Shown: positions 43,045 to 55,590 of the stretch, in pieces
How the letters are laid out: each line of letters opens with the position of its first letter
How positions within the stretch are numbered: position 1 is the stretch's first letter
Source of the DNA: Saprospirales bacterium
Lineage (GTDB): Bacteria > Bacteroidota > Bacteroidia > Chitinophagales > Saprospiraceae
Direction: 5' to 3'
DNA length: 58,249 nucleotides
Assembly (NCBI GenBank): GCA_002698985.1
Contig: PAAY01000026.1
Location: forward strand, 1-58,249
Notes under the pieces: model-generated
The model's input: only the letters and a program-made list of their open reading frames with translations
What the model was told of the DNA's origin: nothing
Databases searched by the model: none
Program-made: the position numbers and the translations under genes

Positions 43045-44994
43045 CTATTCTTCCTCCTCCTTTCCTTCGGTCAATTTGTGCACTGGCTTTTCCGGCCGCT
43101 CACCGAAAATCTTTTCGAGGTCCTCTTTCATCACCACCTCTTTGTCCAGCAGCAGTTGGGCCAGTTGGTCCAGCTCCTCGCGGTGTTCCCGAAGGATGGT
43201 CTTGGTGCGCTCGTAGGCCTGCTCCACGATTTTGCTCACCTCCTCGTCAATTTTCTGTGCGGTAGCTTCGCTGTAAGGCTTGGTCAGCATCTGTTCGTAG
43301 CGACCCGTTGAGTCGTAATAACTAATGTTGCCAATTTCTTCGTCCAGTCCGTAATAAGCCACCATCATGTAGGCCTGTTTGGTCACTTGCTCCAGGTCGT
43401 CGAGGGCTCCGGAAGTGATCTCTCCGAAAACTACTTCTTCGGCTGCCCGGCCACCCAAGGCGGCGCAGAGCCGGTCGAAAAATTGCTGGCGGGTGTACAG
43501 CACCTGCTCCTGTGGCAGGTACCAGGCAGCGCCGAGTGACTTACCCCTCGGCACGATGGACACCTTCAGCAGAGTGTCGGCATAAGGCAGGTACCAGCTC
43601 ACGGTGGCGTGGCCGGCCTCGTGGTAGGCAACGGTTCTTTTCTCCTCGTCGGTAATGATTTTGCTCTTGCGTTCCAGTCCGGCAATGACGCGGTCGATGG
43701 CGTCGAAAAAGTCCTTCATGGAAATCGCCTTTTTTCCTCGCCTGGCGGCAATGAGGGCGGCCTCGTTGCAAATGTTGGCAATGTCGGCACCGGAGAAACC
43801 CGGAGTTTGCGCAGCGAGGGTTTCAATGCTGATATCCTTGCTGAGCTTGAGCGGTTTCATGTGCACCTTGAAAATGGCCTTCCGCTCTTCCAGTGTGGGC
43901 AATTCCAGGTAGATCTGCCGGTCGAAGCGGCCGGGGCGCAACAGGGCGCGGTCGAGGATTTCGCCGCGGTTGGTGGCCGCCATCACGATAACACCGGCAT
44001 TGGCGCCGAAGCCGTCCATTTCAGTGAGCAACTGGTTGAGGGTGTTTTCGCGCTCGTCATTCGACTGGAAAGAAGCAGCACGGCCACGGCTGCGACCAAT
44101 GGCATCTATCTCATCGATGAAGATGATGCTGGGCGCACTTTGCTTGGCTTTGCGAAACAGGTCGCGAACCCTCGAGGCCCCTACCCCAACGAACATTTCG
44201 ACGAACTCCGAACCGGACATGCTGAAAAACGGCACACCCGCCTCTCCGGCCACAGCCCTGGCCAACAGCGTTTTACCGGTACCTGGAGGGCCCACAAGCA
44301 GGACACCCTTGGGGATTTTGGCTCCCAGCCGGGTGTATCGCTCCGGGTTTTTGAGGAAGTCCACGATCTCGCGCACTTCCACCTTCACCTCTTCCAGGCC
44401 GGCGATGTCGTCGAAAGTGACCGACCCGGTTTCTTTTTTGAAAGGCTGTGCGGAGGATTTGCCGAAGTCGAAAGGATTGACGCCCCCTGCCCCACCCGGG
44501 CGCATGCGGTTCATGAGGAAAATCCAGAGCCCGATAAACAGCACGAAGGGCAGCAGCCAGGCAAATATGGAGCCTATCCAATCCGTGCGCTGCTCATAGC
44601 GCACTTCTATATGCTGGTCTTCGGGCAAGTCTTCCTGGGCTTCATCCAGCATTTTCTCAAAATTCTCCAATGAGCCGATGGAGACCTGGTAGTGCGGCCC
44701 TGGATTGGTTTTGCTGATTTCGCTGTAATCTCCTGATCCCAGCTTCTCCTTGTCGATGAAAACCTCCGCGAATTCCTTGTTGACGACGACGATCTTGTCA
44801 ATGTCGCCGCTGGTGAGCAACTCGTTGCGAAACTCCGTAAGGCTGATGTCTTTGGGCTTTACCTGAAAAAAGGTGTAAGTGACCTGCCAGAGAATGATAC
44901 CGATGAGCAGGAAGTAAATCCACGACATCCCATTGCCACCAAAGGGAGAGCGTTTTGGAGTTGGTTCTTTATGGTCTTGTGGTACTTTGGCCAT
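43045..44994 (-). CDS. ftsH: ATP-dependent zinc metalloprotease FtsH
   Basis: This 649-residue membrane protease degrades unstable or misfolded membrane and cytosolic proteins as a hexamer. Two membrane helices ([19 protein letters not shown] near 25-43 and [18 protein letters not shown] near 145-162) bracket a periplasmic domain. The AAA domain has Walker A GPPGTGKT, Walker [12 protein letters not shown] and the SRH region; the protease domain has the zinc motif HEAGH. The C-terminus is acidic (EGKEEEE). Length and all motifs are complete, so the enzyme is likely functional. Its upstream region (44995-45152) holds a hairpin CCGGAT...ATCCGG and a partition-like AACGAATTAACGG word. Confidence 0.97.
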   Translation of the reverse strand: MAKVPQDHKEPTPKRSPFGGNGMSWIYFLLIGIILWQVTYTFFQVKPKDISLTEFRNELLTSGDIDKIVVVNKEFAEVFIDKEKLGSGDYSEISKTNPGPHYQVSIGSLENFEKMLDEAQEDLPEDQHIEVRYEQRTDWIGSIFAWLLPFVLFIGLWIFLMNRMRPGGAGGVNPFDFGKSSAQPFKKETGSVTFDDIAGLEEVKVEVREIVDFLKNPERYTRLGAKIPKGVLLVGPPGTGKTLLARAVAGEAGVPFFSMSGSEFVEMFVGVGASRVRDLFRKAKQSAPSIIFIDEIDAIGRSRGRAASFQSNDERENTLNQLLTEMDGFGANAGVIVMAATNRGEILDRALLRPGRFDRQIYLELPTLEERKAIFKVHMKPLKLSKDISIETLAAQTPGFSGADIANICNEAALIAARRGKKAISMKDFFDAIDRVIAGLERKSKIITDEEKRTVAYHEAGHATVSWYLPYADTLLKVSIVPRGKSLGAAWYLPQEQVLYTRQQFFDRLCAALGGRAAEEVVFGEITSGALDDLEQVTKQAYMMVAYYGLDEEIGNISYYDSTGRYEQMLTKPYSEATAQKIDEEVSKIVEQAYERTKTILREHREELDQLAQLLLDKEVVMKEDLEKIFGERPEKPVHKLTEGKEEEE

Positions 44995-45152
44995 GCAAGC
45001 TCTTTTGTATTAAAAACCGGATACCGCATCCGGTTACCTGTTTGTGAAAAAACAGATGAAGTAACGAATTAACGGGCCGCTGGTTCTATGCCCTCATTCA
45101 AATGAGCTTGCAAGATAGCCAGACTGTGAAAAAAGCGGCAAATTGATGTTTG
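44995..45152. promoter_or_regulatory. Leader of ftsH
   Basis: No gene lies here. The arms CCGGAT and ATCCGG (about 45018-45034) can pair in the ftsH leader transcript, and TCATTCAAATGA (about 45094-45105) is palindromic. Read toward ftsH, GGCTATCTTGC resembles a weak TAnnTTTG -7 box. Regulatory roles are unproven. Confidence 0.35.
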
Positions 45153-47576
45153 TCAGGGCTTCCAAAAGCGCTGTGTCAGCTGCAATCCTGCTGCCGATCG
45201 GACTTGAAAAAAGTAAATTCCTGCCGGCAGGCCGTTCAGCCCGAACTCGAACTGCGAGCTTCCGGCCTGAACTTCAGCGTCGGCCAAATCATAAACCCTC
45301 CCCGCAAGATCACAGACTGAAAACCGGAGGCCCTGACGTGCCGGACTGTAAATCGACACCGACAAATGGTCTGCCCCGGCTTTCAACTGCGACAAATCCA
45401 AACCCGTCTCAGGAACCTGGACAGCCACCACCGGACTGTAGCTGTAACTGCCGCTGAAATCGTTTTGCCGAAGGCGATAATAAAGTATACCTGCCGGCGG
45501 CATGCTGTCCGTAAACCGGTAATGCCCGGCCTCAGTGGCAGCCACCCTGCCGATCAATTCAAAAGCCCCCTCCTGTTGCCGTTCAATGGAATAGTCTTTC
45601 AGGTTTTCTTCGCCTCCGGCAATCCAGTCGAGCTGAACACTGCCATTGTGGAACCTGGCTGAAAAATCCAGCAGTTCTACCGGCAGGGGCATTCCCTGAG
45701 AGGCCTTGATGACGGTCAATGAAAAGCGCGGCAGGGTGAGCGTCAGACTGTTGTTGGCCACTGGCATCGACTGGTAGGTGTAGCTGACCGGCGGTTGCGG
45801 AAGTGAGTCGGCATAAAGCGTTTCCACCTGCGCCGACTGAATTTGCCAGGAAGCAGGAAACTGCACGGTCAGCGCTTGTGTGTGTTCATCATCCCGGTTA
45901 ATGACGAGCAGGTTGTAATAATTGCTGTCGGGGTCCACCCCACCCCACATTTGCAGCGCGTCCACCAGCTGGGTGCCACCCTGCTGGTTCAGGATGCTGA
46001 TTTGGGGCATGCCACTCACGTTGTCGACCGGAAACAATTTTCTGCCGATGGACTCCATTGCCATCAGGGCGGCATAGCCCTCGTTGCCGATGCTGAAGAT
46101 GCCGTTGTTGACGTGGAACAGGTGGATGAAGTTGGTGCCCGAAGCCTGGAGGCCAAAGTGGTTGATGGTGCGGATGTCGAGATCACCGCTGACAACACTC
46201 TCCAGCATGTTGGCCCAAAAACCGGCCACGTAAATCGAGGAGGCGATGCCGTCGAATTCGTGGTTGGCGGGGCATTCGTCACAAAGTGCGATGTTCCATT
46301 CCGTATAGCCGAATCCCACGTCATTCGGTATTCCCCAACTGCTCTCCCGCTGGTCCCATTCCGCCTGGTCTTCCAGAAAACCCTGCTTTTTGAAAACGGG
46401 CAGGTAGGCCACTTCCGAGAAATAGCCGCCTTCCGCCAGAGGTTTGGAGAGGTTGGAGGGGTAGTTGTGCTCCACCATGAAATCGGGCGGGCTGGCGGCA
46501 AAATCCGCCTGAAAAGCCGGGTCGTCGGCAAGGGGTGGTTTCACCTTGGTGGCGTAGCCGATTTGAATGGCCGGGTCGGCGGCTTTCATGGCATCCCGGA
46601 AGGCAAAAGCACCGGCGTGGTTGATGCTGTTGTATTCCACCAGCACCGCTGCCCCGGCCGGCACCCCGTTTTGAGGGTGCACATACACCACCGAATCCGT
46701 CCACGAAAATTCACCCGCCTGGAGGGCATTCCAGGCATTGGTCAGCGAATCGTATAGCTCGCATTGAGAAGCGTTGTTTTTGGCCCACTGAAGGTCAAAA
46801 TTTGGCGTCAGCCAAACCCGTACTCCCTGCGGGTCGGCTGTGTCCAGTTGGGGAAAGTCTACCGGCACGGCCAGGGTGTCAGTGGCTGCCTGCGTAAAAA
46901 CTTTGGTGCCGAGAATAGCCGTCAGGGGCGTCAACCCTCCTATGACCTCCACCCAGCCCTGGCGCCAGAAGCTGCCACCGTAGTAGTACAGGCTGTCTGC
47001 CATCTCCTTCGGAAAATTCTGCGCATCGGGGCAGCGGAATTTGATCTGGCTTTGCCAACCCAGCCAGGACCAGGCAAAGCCCCAGGCGTCGGTCACCTCG
47101 TTGCCGATCTCCCAGTAGGTGACGCCAATGGGGTTGGGATCTTCCAAAAGGGCCTGCCGTTGCGTTTGCCAGTAAGTATCGGTTGAGTTGCAGAAGCGCA
47201 CGAAATCGGCGGCGCTCTCGGGGGTGCCATTGCCGAAGTTGACCACCATCTGCAAGCTGGCACCGTGCTGGCGGATGAAAGCCACTGCATTCTTCAGGTT
47301 GAACTGGTTGATTTGGCCCAGCTGCGCCTGCCAGTCGAAGTTGTTGGCCTCGTTGCCAAAAGGCCAGCGCAGGGGCCCGGCGTGCAGTTTTGGGAAGGTG
47401 GCTTGAAAGCCGGCATTGTTCACCCAGTCCATGTTTGCCGAAGCGGCTTGGTTGTGGCCCCGCCAGCTGTCGGGCACGTCGTACACCACCGGATTTTCGG
47501 GCAAAACCACCACGGTTTGCGTTTGCGAAGCGAAGGCACAGCCAAGAAAAAATACAAACAGTAAGAGGTGTCTCAT
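45153..47576 (-). CDS. T9SS-secreted glycoside hydrolase, GH51/GH39-like (clan A pattern)
   Basis: This 807-residue enzyme has a signal peptide (MRHLLLFVFFLGCAFAS) and probably cuts plant or algal polysaccharides outside the cell. The acid/base Glu lies in YWEIGNEV (Glu160) and a likely nucleophile Glu in YTEWN (about residue 427), spaced as in clan-A TIM-barrel families such as GH51 and GH39. A beta-rich region with LTLTLPRFSLTVIKAS follows, typical of the barrel-flanking domain of arabinofuranosidases. After a fibronectin-like linker (VELLDFSARFHNGSV) the C-terminal T9SS domain ends QRFWKP. Exact family and sugar are inferred. Confidence 0.82.
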   Translation of the reverse strand: MRHLLLFVFFLGCAFASQTQTVVVLPENPVVYDVPDSWRGHNQAASANMDWVNNAGFQATFPKLHAGPLRWPFGNEANNFDWQAQLGQINQFNLKNAVAFIRQHGASLQMVVNFGNGTPESAADFVRFCNSTDTYWQTQRQALLEDPNPIGVTYWEIGNEVTDAWGFAWSWLGWQSQIKFRCPDAQNFPKEMADSLYYYGGSFWRQGWVEVIGGLTPLTAILGTKVFTQAATDTLAVPVDFPQLDTADPQGVRVWLTPNFDLQWAKNNASQCELYDSLTNAWNALQAGEFSWTDSVVYVHPQNGVPAGAAVLVEYNSINHAGAFAFRDAMKAADPAIQIGYATKVKPPLADDPAFQADFAASPPDFMVEHNYPSNLSKPLAEGGYFSEVAYLPVFKKQGFLEDQAEWDQRESSWGIPNDVGFGYTEWNIALCDECPANHEFDGIASSIYVAGFWANMLESVVSGDLDIRTINHFGLQASGTNFIHLFHVNNGIFSIGNEGYAALMAMESIGRKLFPVDNVSGMPQISILNQQGGTQLVDALQMWGGVDPDSNYYNLLVINRDDEHTQALTVQFPASWQIQSAQVETLYADSLPQPPVSYTYQSMPVANNSLTLTLPRFSLTVIKASQGMPLPVELLDFSARFHNGSVQLDWIAGGEENLKDYSIERQQEGAFELIGRVAATEAGHYRFTDSMPPAGILYYRLRQNDFSGSYSYSPVVAVQVPETGLDLSQLKAGADHLSVSIYSPARQGLRFSVCDLAGRVYDLADAEVQAGSSQFEFGLNGLPAGIYFFQVRSAAGLQLTQRFWKP

Positions 47577-47709
47577 AACGGCTTTGGATTTTGGTAGTAC
47601 TCAGTGAAGAATTTACAGCCGGATGAGCGGGAGAAGCGCAGGGGGAAATTCGTTTATTTGGTGCTTTATGCACCTTTTTGGTTGCCTTCGCTTCGCAAAA
47701 TCCAACTCC

Positions 47710-48075
47710 ATGTCCAATGTAGATGACTTCATCACAAACCTGCCCGCCCACGAACGCCGCATCATGGAAGTGCTCCGTGGCCTGGTGCTCGACAACCTTC
47801 CGGATGTGCGGGAGCGCCTGTCATACGGGGTGCCTTTCTACTACCTGCGGCACCGGCTTTGTTACCTGTGGCCGGCTTCTGTAAAAGGCAGTGGGGCCAG
47901 AGAAGGGGTGGTCATGGGCTTCGTTCGTGGGCATCTTTTGAGCAACGAGGACGGCCTGCTGCATTTAGGCAAGCGAAAAGAAGTCAGCAATGTGGTTTTC
48001 ACGGATGTCCGTCAAATCGATCGCGAAGCCCTTGTAAAATGCCTGTTGGAGGCCGCCATTGTTGACATGTATTAG
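47710..48075 (+). CDS. DUF1801 domain protein
   Basis: This 121-residue protein starts at the ATG at 47710. It matches the DUF1801 (YdhG-like) fold: IMEVLRGLVLDNLPDVRERLSYGVPFYYL, LCYLWPASV, and the later RKEVSNVVFTDVRQID. Such proteins are small, iron-chaperone-like frataxin relatives in name, but their role is not established. No operon partner lies close by; the GltD-like gene starts about 160 bases later. Confidence 0.83.
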   Translation: MSNVDDFITNLPAHERRIMEVLRGLVLDNLPDVRERLSYGVPFYYLRHRLCYLWPASVKGSGAREGVVMGFVRGHLLSNEDGLLHLGKRKEVSNVVFTDVRQIDREALVKCLLEAAIVDMY

Positions 48076-48237
48076 GTTTTCTTTGTTCGCTTCGCAAAAC
48101 AGGGTGACAAATCTCACCCCTTTTCCACCTGCAATTGTCATTTTGAGGCCTTTGGCACCCATCTACTTTTAGCGCTCCGAGTGCGCAACGAAGCGCTACT
48201 CCCGCCCTGACCACTACCATCCATCAATACTGACACC

Positions 48238-49866
48238 ATGGATAAAAAGAAAGAGTTGACAGGCCCCGTTGACCTGCTCGAACACGCCGAAGGGACCGGA
48301 CCGGTCAGAAGGAAAATCCCCAAATACGTCGATTTTCTGCCACCCTGCAACAACGCCTGCCCGGCAGGTGAAAACATCCAGGCCTGGCTGGCACTGGCAC
48401 AGGAAGGCAAGTACGAAGAAGCCTGGCACAAGCTGACCGAGGAAAATCCCCTGCCGGCCATCATGGGGCGCGTGTGCTACCACCCCTGCGAAACCTCCTG
48501 CAACCGCGCACACATCGACGGCAGTGTGAGCATACACGCCGTGGAGCGCTTCCTGGGTGATGAGGCCCTGAAAAACGGCTGGAAACCGCGCATCCTGAAA
48601 CCCGACAGCGGTAAGAAAGTGCTCATCATCGGTGCCGGGCCTTCCGGCTTGTCGGCAGCCTACCACCTGCGCAGGCTGGGCCACGAAGTGGAAGTGCGCG
48701 AAGCGGGTCCTGTGGCCGGCGGCATGATGCACTTCGGAATTCCGGCTTACCGCATGCCCCGCAAGGAACTGGAAGCCGAAGCCCAGCGCATTGCCGACAT
48801 GGGCGTGAAGTTCACCTTCAACCACCGGGTCAGCGATGTGATCAAGGAAAAAGAGGAGGGCGGCTTTGATGCGGTGTTCCTGGCCATCGGCGCACACATT
48901 TCCAAAAATGTGGACATCCCCGCCCGCGACGCCGGCCCCATGCTGGATGCCCTTTCTTTCCTGAAAAGTGTGGAGGAGGGCGAACCGCCAAAACTGGGAC
49001 GACGAGTGGCCATTTACGGCGGCGGCAATACCGCCATGGACGCAGCCCGCACGGCCAAACGCCTCGGCTACGAGCCCCTCATTATTTACCGGAGGGACCG
49101 CAAGCACATGCCCGCACACGAATTTGAAGCCGACGAGGCCCTGGCAGAAGGCGTAAAAATCAACTGGCTGCGCACCATTAAAATGATCGACAAAGGCACC
49201 TTCACCGTGGAAGTGATGCGCATCAACGAGGAGGGCCGCCCCGAACCTACCGGAGAGTTTGAAACCCTCGAAGCAGATTCGCTCATCCTCGCCCTCGGCC
49301 AGGATACTGATACCAGCTTCCTGCAGGGCATCCCGGGACTGGAATTCGACTGGGACGGCCGCGTGAAAGTGGGCCCCAACATGATGACCGGCTTTGAAGG
49401 CCTCTTCGCCGGCGGCGACATGGTGCCCGGCGACAGGACCGTCACGGTGGCTGTTGGCCATGGCAAGAAAGCGGCCCGCCACATCGACGCCTGGCTGCGC
49501 GGCACCACCTATGAAAAGCCACCCAAACACCCCATCGTTGGCCACGAGCGCCTGAAGATGTGGTTCAAAACGGATGCACCCCAAAAAGAGCAGCCGGCGC
49601 TTCCTCCCGAAGCACGTCAGGGTTTTGAGGAAGTACTCAAAGGCCTCACAGAACCGGAAGCCCGCTACGAAGCCCAGCGCTGCCTCTCCTGCGGCAACTG
49701 CTTCGAATGCGACGGCTGTTACGGCGCTTGCCCCGAAGGGGCGATCATAAAACTGGGTCCCGGCAAGCGCTACAAATACGACTACACCCTCTGTACCGGC
49801 TGCGCCGTGTGCTACGAGCAGTGCCCCTGCCATGCCATCGAGATGGAGTATGTGACGGCGCTGTAA
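48238..49866 (+). CDS. GltD-like NAD(P)H oxidoreductase with C-terminal 4Fe-4S ferredoxin domain
   Basis: This 542-residue flavoprotein transfers electrons between NAD(P)H and iron-sulfur carriers. The N-terminus has the GltD-type cluster block PCNNACPAGENIQAWL and VCYHPCETSCNRAH; the FAD site is VLIIGAGPSGLSAAYHLRR and the NAD(P)H site VAIYGGGNTAMDAARTAKRL. The C-terminal block CLSCGNCFECDGCYGACPEG and CTGCAVCYEQCPCHAIE can bind two 4Fe-4S clusters. Similar GltD-like proteins partner with NifJ and a dihydroorotate-dehydrogenase-like protein, the genes that follow here. It probably links pyruvate oxidation by NifJ to NADPH. A purine-rich tract starts at its stop codon. Confidence 0.88.
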   Translation: MDKKKELTGPVDLLEHAEGTGPVRRKIPKYVDFLPPCNNACPAGENIQAWLALAQEGKYEEAWHKLTEENPLPAIMGRVCYHPCETSCNRAHIDGSVSIHAVERFLGDEALKNGWKPRILKPDSGKKVLIIGAGPSGLSAAYHLRRLGHEVEVREAGPVAGGMMHFGIPAYRMPRKELEAEAQRIADMGVKFTFNHRVSDVIKEKEEGGFDAVFLAIGAHISKNVDIPARDAGPMLDALSFLKSVEEGEPPKLGRRVAIYGGGNTAMDAARTAKRLGYEPLIIYRRDRKHMPAHEFEADEALAEGVKINWLRTIKMIDKGTFTVEVMRINEEGRPEPTGEFETLEADSLILALGQDTDTSFLQGIPGLEFDWDGRVKVGPNMMTGFEGLFAGGDMVPGDRTVTVAVGHGKKAARHIDAWLRGTTYEKPPKHPIVGHERLKMWFKTDAPQKEQPALPPEARQGFEEVLKGLTEPEARYEAQRCLSCGNCFECDGCYGACPEGAIIKLGPGKRYKYDYTLCTGCAVCYEQCPCHAIEMEYVTAL

Positions 49867-50059
49867 TAGGGATGAGGAACTGAGGGATGAGGGATGAGGG
49901 ATGAAACATCAAGCACCTGACAAAAAACCCTATAATCCTCATAATCCTCCATAATCCTCCATAATCCTCCATAATCCCCTCAACCCAGGGGTGAGGGATG
50001 AAAAAACCAACTACTGACAGCACTCGGAGTGCTGTCAGTAGTGAAAAACTTTTAAAGAA
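49867..50059. repeat. Purine-to-pyrimidine tract and a 15-bp-stem hairpin before nifJ
   Basis: GAGGGATGAGGGATG units follow the stop of the GltD-like gene; CATAATCCTCCATAATCC units precede nifJ. At 50010-50042 a perfect hairpin has arms ACTACTGACAGCACT and AGTGCTGTCAGTAGT around CGG, ending 17 bases before the nifJ ATG. Its position suggests control of nifJ translation or transcription, but it may be a repetitive palindrome. Confidence 0.65.
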
Positions 50060-53653
<3,594 letters not shown>

Positions 53654-53655
53654 GG

Positions 53656-53862
53656 CGTGACACGTAAGGCGTGACAATCGTGACAGGTGATGGACCGAGT
53701 GGGAATACAACGAAACTTCCCCAAACCCTAAACTCTACACCCTAAACTCTAAACCATTTGACACATGACGCGTGACAATCGTGACAGGTGATAGGTTGAG
53801 TGGGAATGAAGCAGAACTTCCCCAAACTCTAAACCCTACACCCTAAACTCTAAACCACAAGA
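53656..53862 (+). repeat. Tandem 101-base repeat between nifJ and the DHOD-like gene
   Basis: The unit starting GCGTGACAATCGTGACAGGT at 53669 recurs at 53770, a period of 101 bases, with mostly substitutions. Each unit joins a GTGAC-rich start, a GAGTGGGAAT core and a CCCTAAACTCTA tail. No frame is coding. The DHOD-like start lies 3 bases after the second unit. Confidence 0.75.
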
Positions 53863-53864
53863 AA

Positions 53865-54869
53865 ATGGATCTGACCACGAAATACATGGGATTGAAACTC
53901 CGCTCACCGCTGGTGGTGAGTGCTTCTCCCCTTTCAGAGAAACTCGACAACATTCTGCAAATGGAGGATGCCGGGGCGGGTGCCGTGGTGCTGTTCTCCC
54001 TTTTCGAAGAACAGATCCGCCAGGAAATCGCACAGTTCGAAATGCTGGCCACCCACGGTGCCGACAGTTTTGCCGAAGCGCTCAATTATTTCCCGACACC
54101 GGTCAACTACCGGGTGGGCATCGACAACTACCTGGAGCTGTTGCTGAAAGCGAAGGAACGCACCGACATTCCCATCTTCGGCAGCCTCAATGGCATCACC
54201 CCGGGTGGTTGGATGGACTATGCAAAATCCTTCCAGGAAGCCGGCGCTGACGGTGTCGAGCTCAACGTCTTCTTCATCCCCGCCGACATCGAACTCGACG
54301 GCCGGGAAGTGGAACAGCGCTATTTCGACATTCTGAAATGGGTGAAAGAGGCCGTGGATATTCCCGTGGCCATGAAGCTCAACCCCTACTTCAGCGCCAC
54401 CGGCAACATGGCCAAACAACTGGCCGACAAAGGCGCGGACGGTCTGGTGCTATTCAACCGCTTTTACGAACCAGACTTCGACATCGACCAGCTGGAAATA
54501 GCCCACAACCTGGAGCTGAGCGTCGCCAATGAAATTCGCTTGCCCTTGCAATGGATCGGCATCCTGCATGGAAAAGTGAACGCATCGCTGGCCGCCACTT
54601 CCGGCGTACAGGGCAGCACCGAGGTGATCAAATACCTGCTGGCCGGCGCTGATGTGGTCATGGCAGCCTCTTGTCTGTTCCGCAATGGCATCGGCTACAT
54701 CTACCAGATGCTGGCCGAGCTGGAGGAATGGATGCAGGCCCGGGAGTTCAACAGCGTGGACGAAATGCGCGGCGTTATGAGCCAGGCCAATATCTCTGAC
54801 CCCACGGCTTATGAAAGGGCCAACTACATCAAGATTTTGCAAGGGTATAATCCGGCATGGGAGGGATGA
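53865..54869 (+). CDS. Dihydroorotate-dehydrogenase-like flavoprotein
   Basis: This 334-residue TIM-barrel flavoprotein resembles class I dihydroorotate/dihydropyrimidine dehydrogenases: GLKLRSPLVVSASPLSEK at the N-terminus, IFGSLNGITPGGW, GADGVELNVFF, then VPVAMKLNPYF-like and DGLVLFNRFYEPDF, and phosphate-site residues near DVVMAASCLFRNGIGYI. Its partners NifJ and GltD-like point to a role in electron transfer or pyrimidine-like reduction rather than plain pyrimidine synthesis. It is 20 or more residues longer than minimal PyrD and lacks a PyrD-type membrane anchor. The stop codon lies in a GAGGGATGAGGG tract. Confidence 0.88.
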   Translation: MDLTTKYMGLKLRSPLVVSASPLSEKLDNILQMEDAGAGAVVLFSLFEEQIRQEIAQFEMLATHGADSFAEALNYFPTPVNYRVGIDNYLELLLKAKERTDIPIFGSLNGITPGGWMDYAKSFQEAGADGVELNVFFIPADIELDGREVEQRYFDILKWVKEAVDIPVAMKLNPYFSATGNMAKQLADKGADGLVLFNRFYEPDFDIDQLEIAHNLELSVANEIRLPLQWIGILHGKVNASLAATSGVQGSTEVIKYLLAGADVVMAASCLFRNGIGYIYQMLAELEEWMQAREFNSVDEMRGVMSQANISDPTAYERANYIKILQGYNPAWEG

Positions 54870-54875
54870 GGGATG

Positions 54876-54893
54876 CCCCGAAAGCTTTCGGGG
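54876..54893. repeat. 18-base perfect palindrome in a GAGGGATG tract
   Basis: CCCCGAAAGCTTTCGGGG splits a GAGGGATGAGGGATG tract, and GAGGGATG continues directly after it. It matches the insertion pattern of the other short palindromes although its sequence is different. Confidence 0.7.
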
Positions 54894-54939
54894 GAGGGAT
54901 GAAAGAATTAGTGCCTCCCTACTCCCTACTCCCTACTCC

Positions 54940-54980
54940 AAAAAAGCCCCCACCGGGCAATTCCGGCAGGGGCTTTTTTC
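54940..54980 (+). terminator. Rho-independent terminator after the DHOD-like gene
   Basis: AAAAAAGCCCC and GGGGCTTTTTT form an 11-bp stem; inside it CCGG and CCGG can pair again. The plus-strand T run suits termination of the NifJ cluster transcript, and the A run at the other side may serve the minus-strand lipoprotein gene. CTCCCTACTCCCTACTCC precedes it. Confidence 0.88.
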
Positions 54981-55001
54981 TTTTGTCGCTGCGCAATGGA
55001 C

Positions 55002-55460
55002 TTAGGGGTGTTCCAGCGTAGCGGTCATGGTGTAGGTGATGCCCGTGTAAGGCTCGTTAAATGGGAAAGTGACACGCATCGAGCTCTTGGTGAGGCTCTC
55101 GATGGTCCAGCTTTCACCGTCGATGGTGATGGTTTTCTCATCGGCGCTCAGCGCCCAGGTACCCGTTTCGGTTTGCGGGTCGTTGGGGTCGCATTTGGTG
55201 GCTCCTTCATCGGTGATGTAAGTTCCGTTATCCTGGAAGATGGTGATGTCATCTTTGTCACAGGCATCCATCTGCGCATAGAAATCGGTGATGCTGGTTC
55301 CGGAAATGGGGTCAACGATGGGCGGGTCAACAGTCATTGCAACGAGGATCCAGCCATCAGAATCGATCAGCAGTTCAGTGGTGGTGGGGTCGTCCTTTTT
55401 ACAGGAAGCCATTGCGAGCACTACCATGAGTGGCAGCAGTTTGAAAATGATTGTCTTCAT
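55002..55460 (-). CDS. Lipocalin-like lipoprotein
   Basis: This 152-residue protein has a lipoprotein signal peptide (lipobox MASC, then KKDDPTT). The mature part has a WILVAMTVDPP strand, acidic DACDKDDITIFQDNGTYITDEG, and GTWALSADEKTITIDGESW, a pattern common in Bacteroidota lipocalin-like lipoproteins with an eight-strand barrel. Ligand unknown. It is divergent from the SGNH hydrolase gene and follows, on its own strand, a terminator at 54940. Confidence 0.78.
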   Translation of the reverse strand: MKTIIFKLLPLMVVLAMASCKKDDPTTTELLIDSDGWILVAMTVDPPIVDPISGTSITDFYAQMDACDKDDITIFQDNGTYITDEGATKCDPNDPQTETGTWALSADEKTITIDGESWTIESLTKSSMRVTFPFNEPYTGITYTMTATLEHP

Positions 55461-55590
55461 GAATAGAATTATTAAGGTTTAGAATGAAAAAATGTCCACT
55501 TTGAAGGTTGGGCCGCAAAGAAGCGCCTTTTGACTGATCTAAGGTGAAAAAACACGATGTTTGTTCGAACCATCAAACAAAACAAAGGAC

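Noticed and set aside
48214-49833. Long antisense frame over the GltD-like gene
   Set aside because: Same reason: the plus-strand protein has complete FAD, NAD(P)H and 4Fe-4S motifs.
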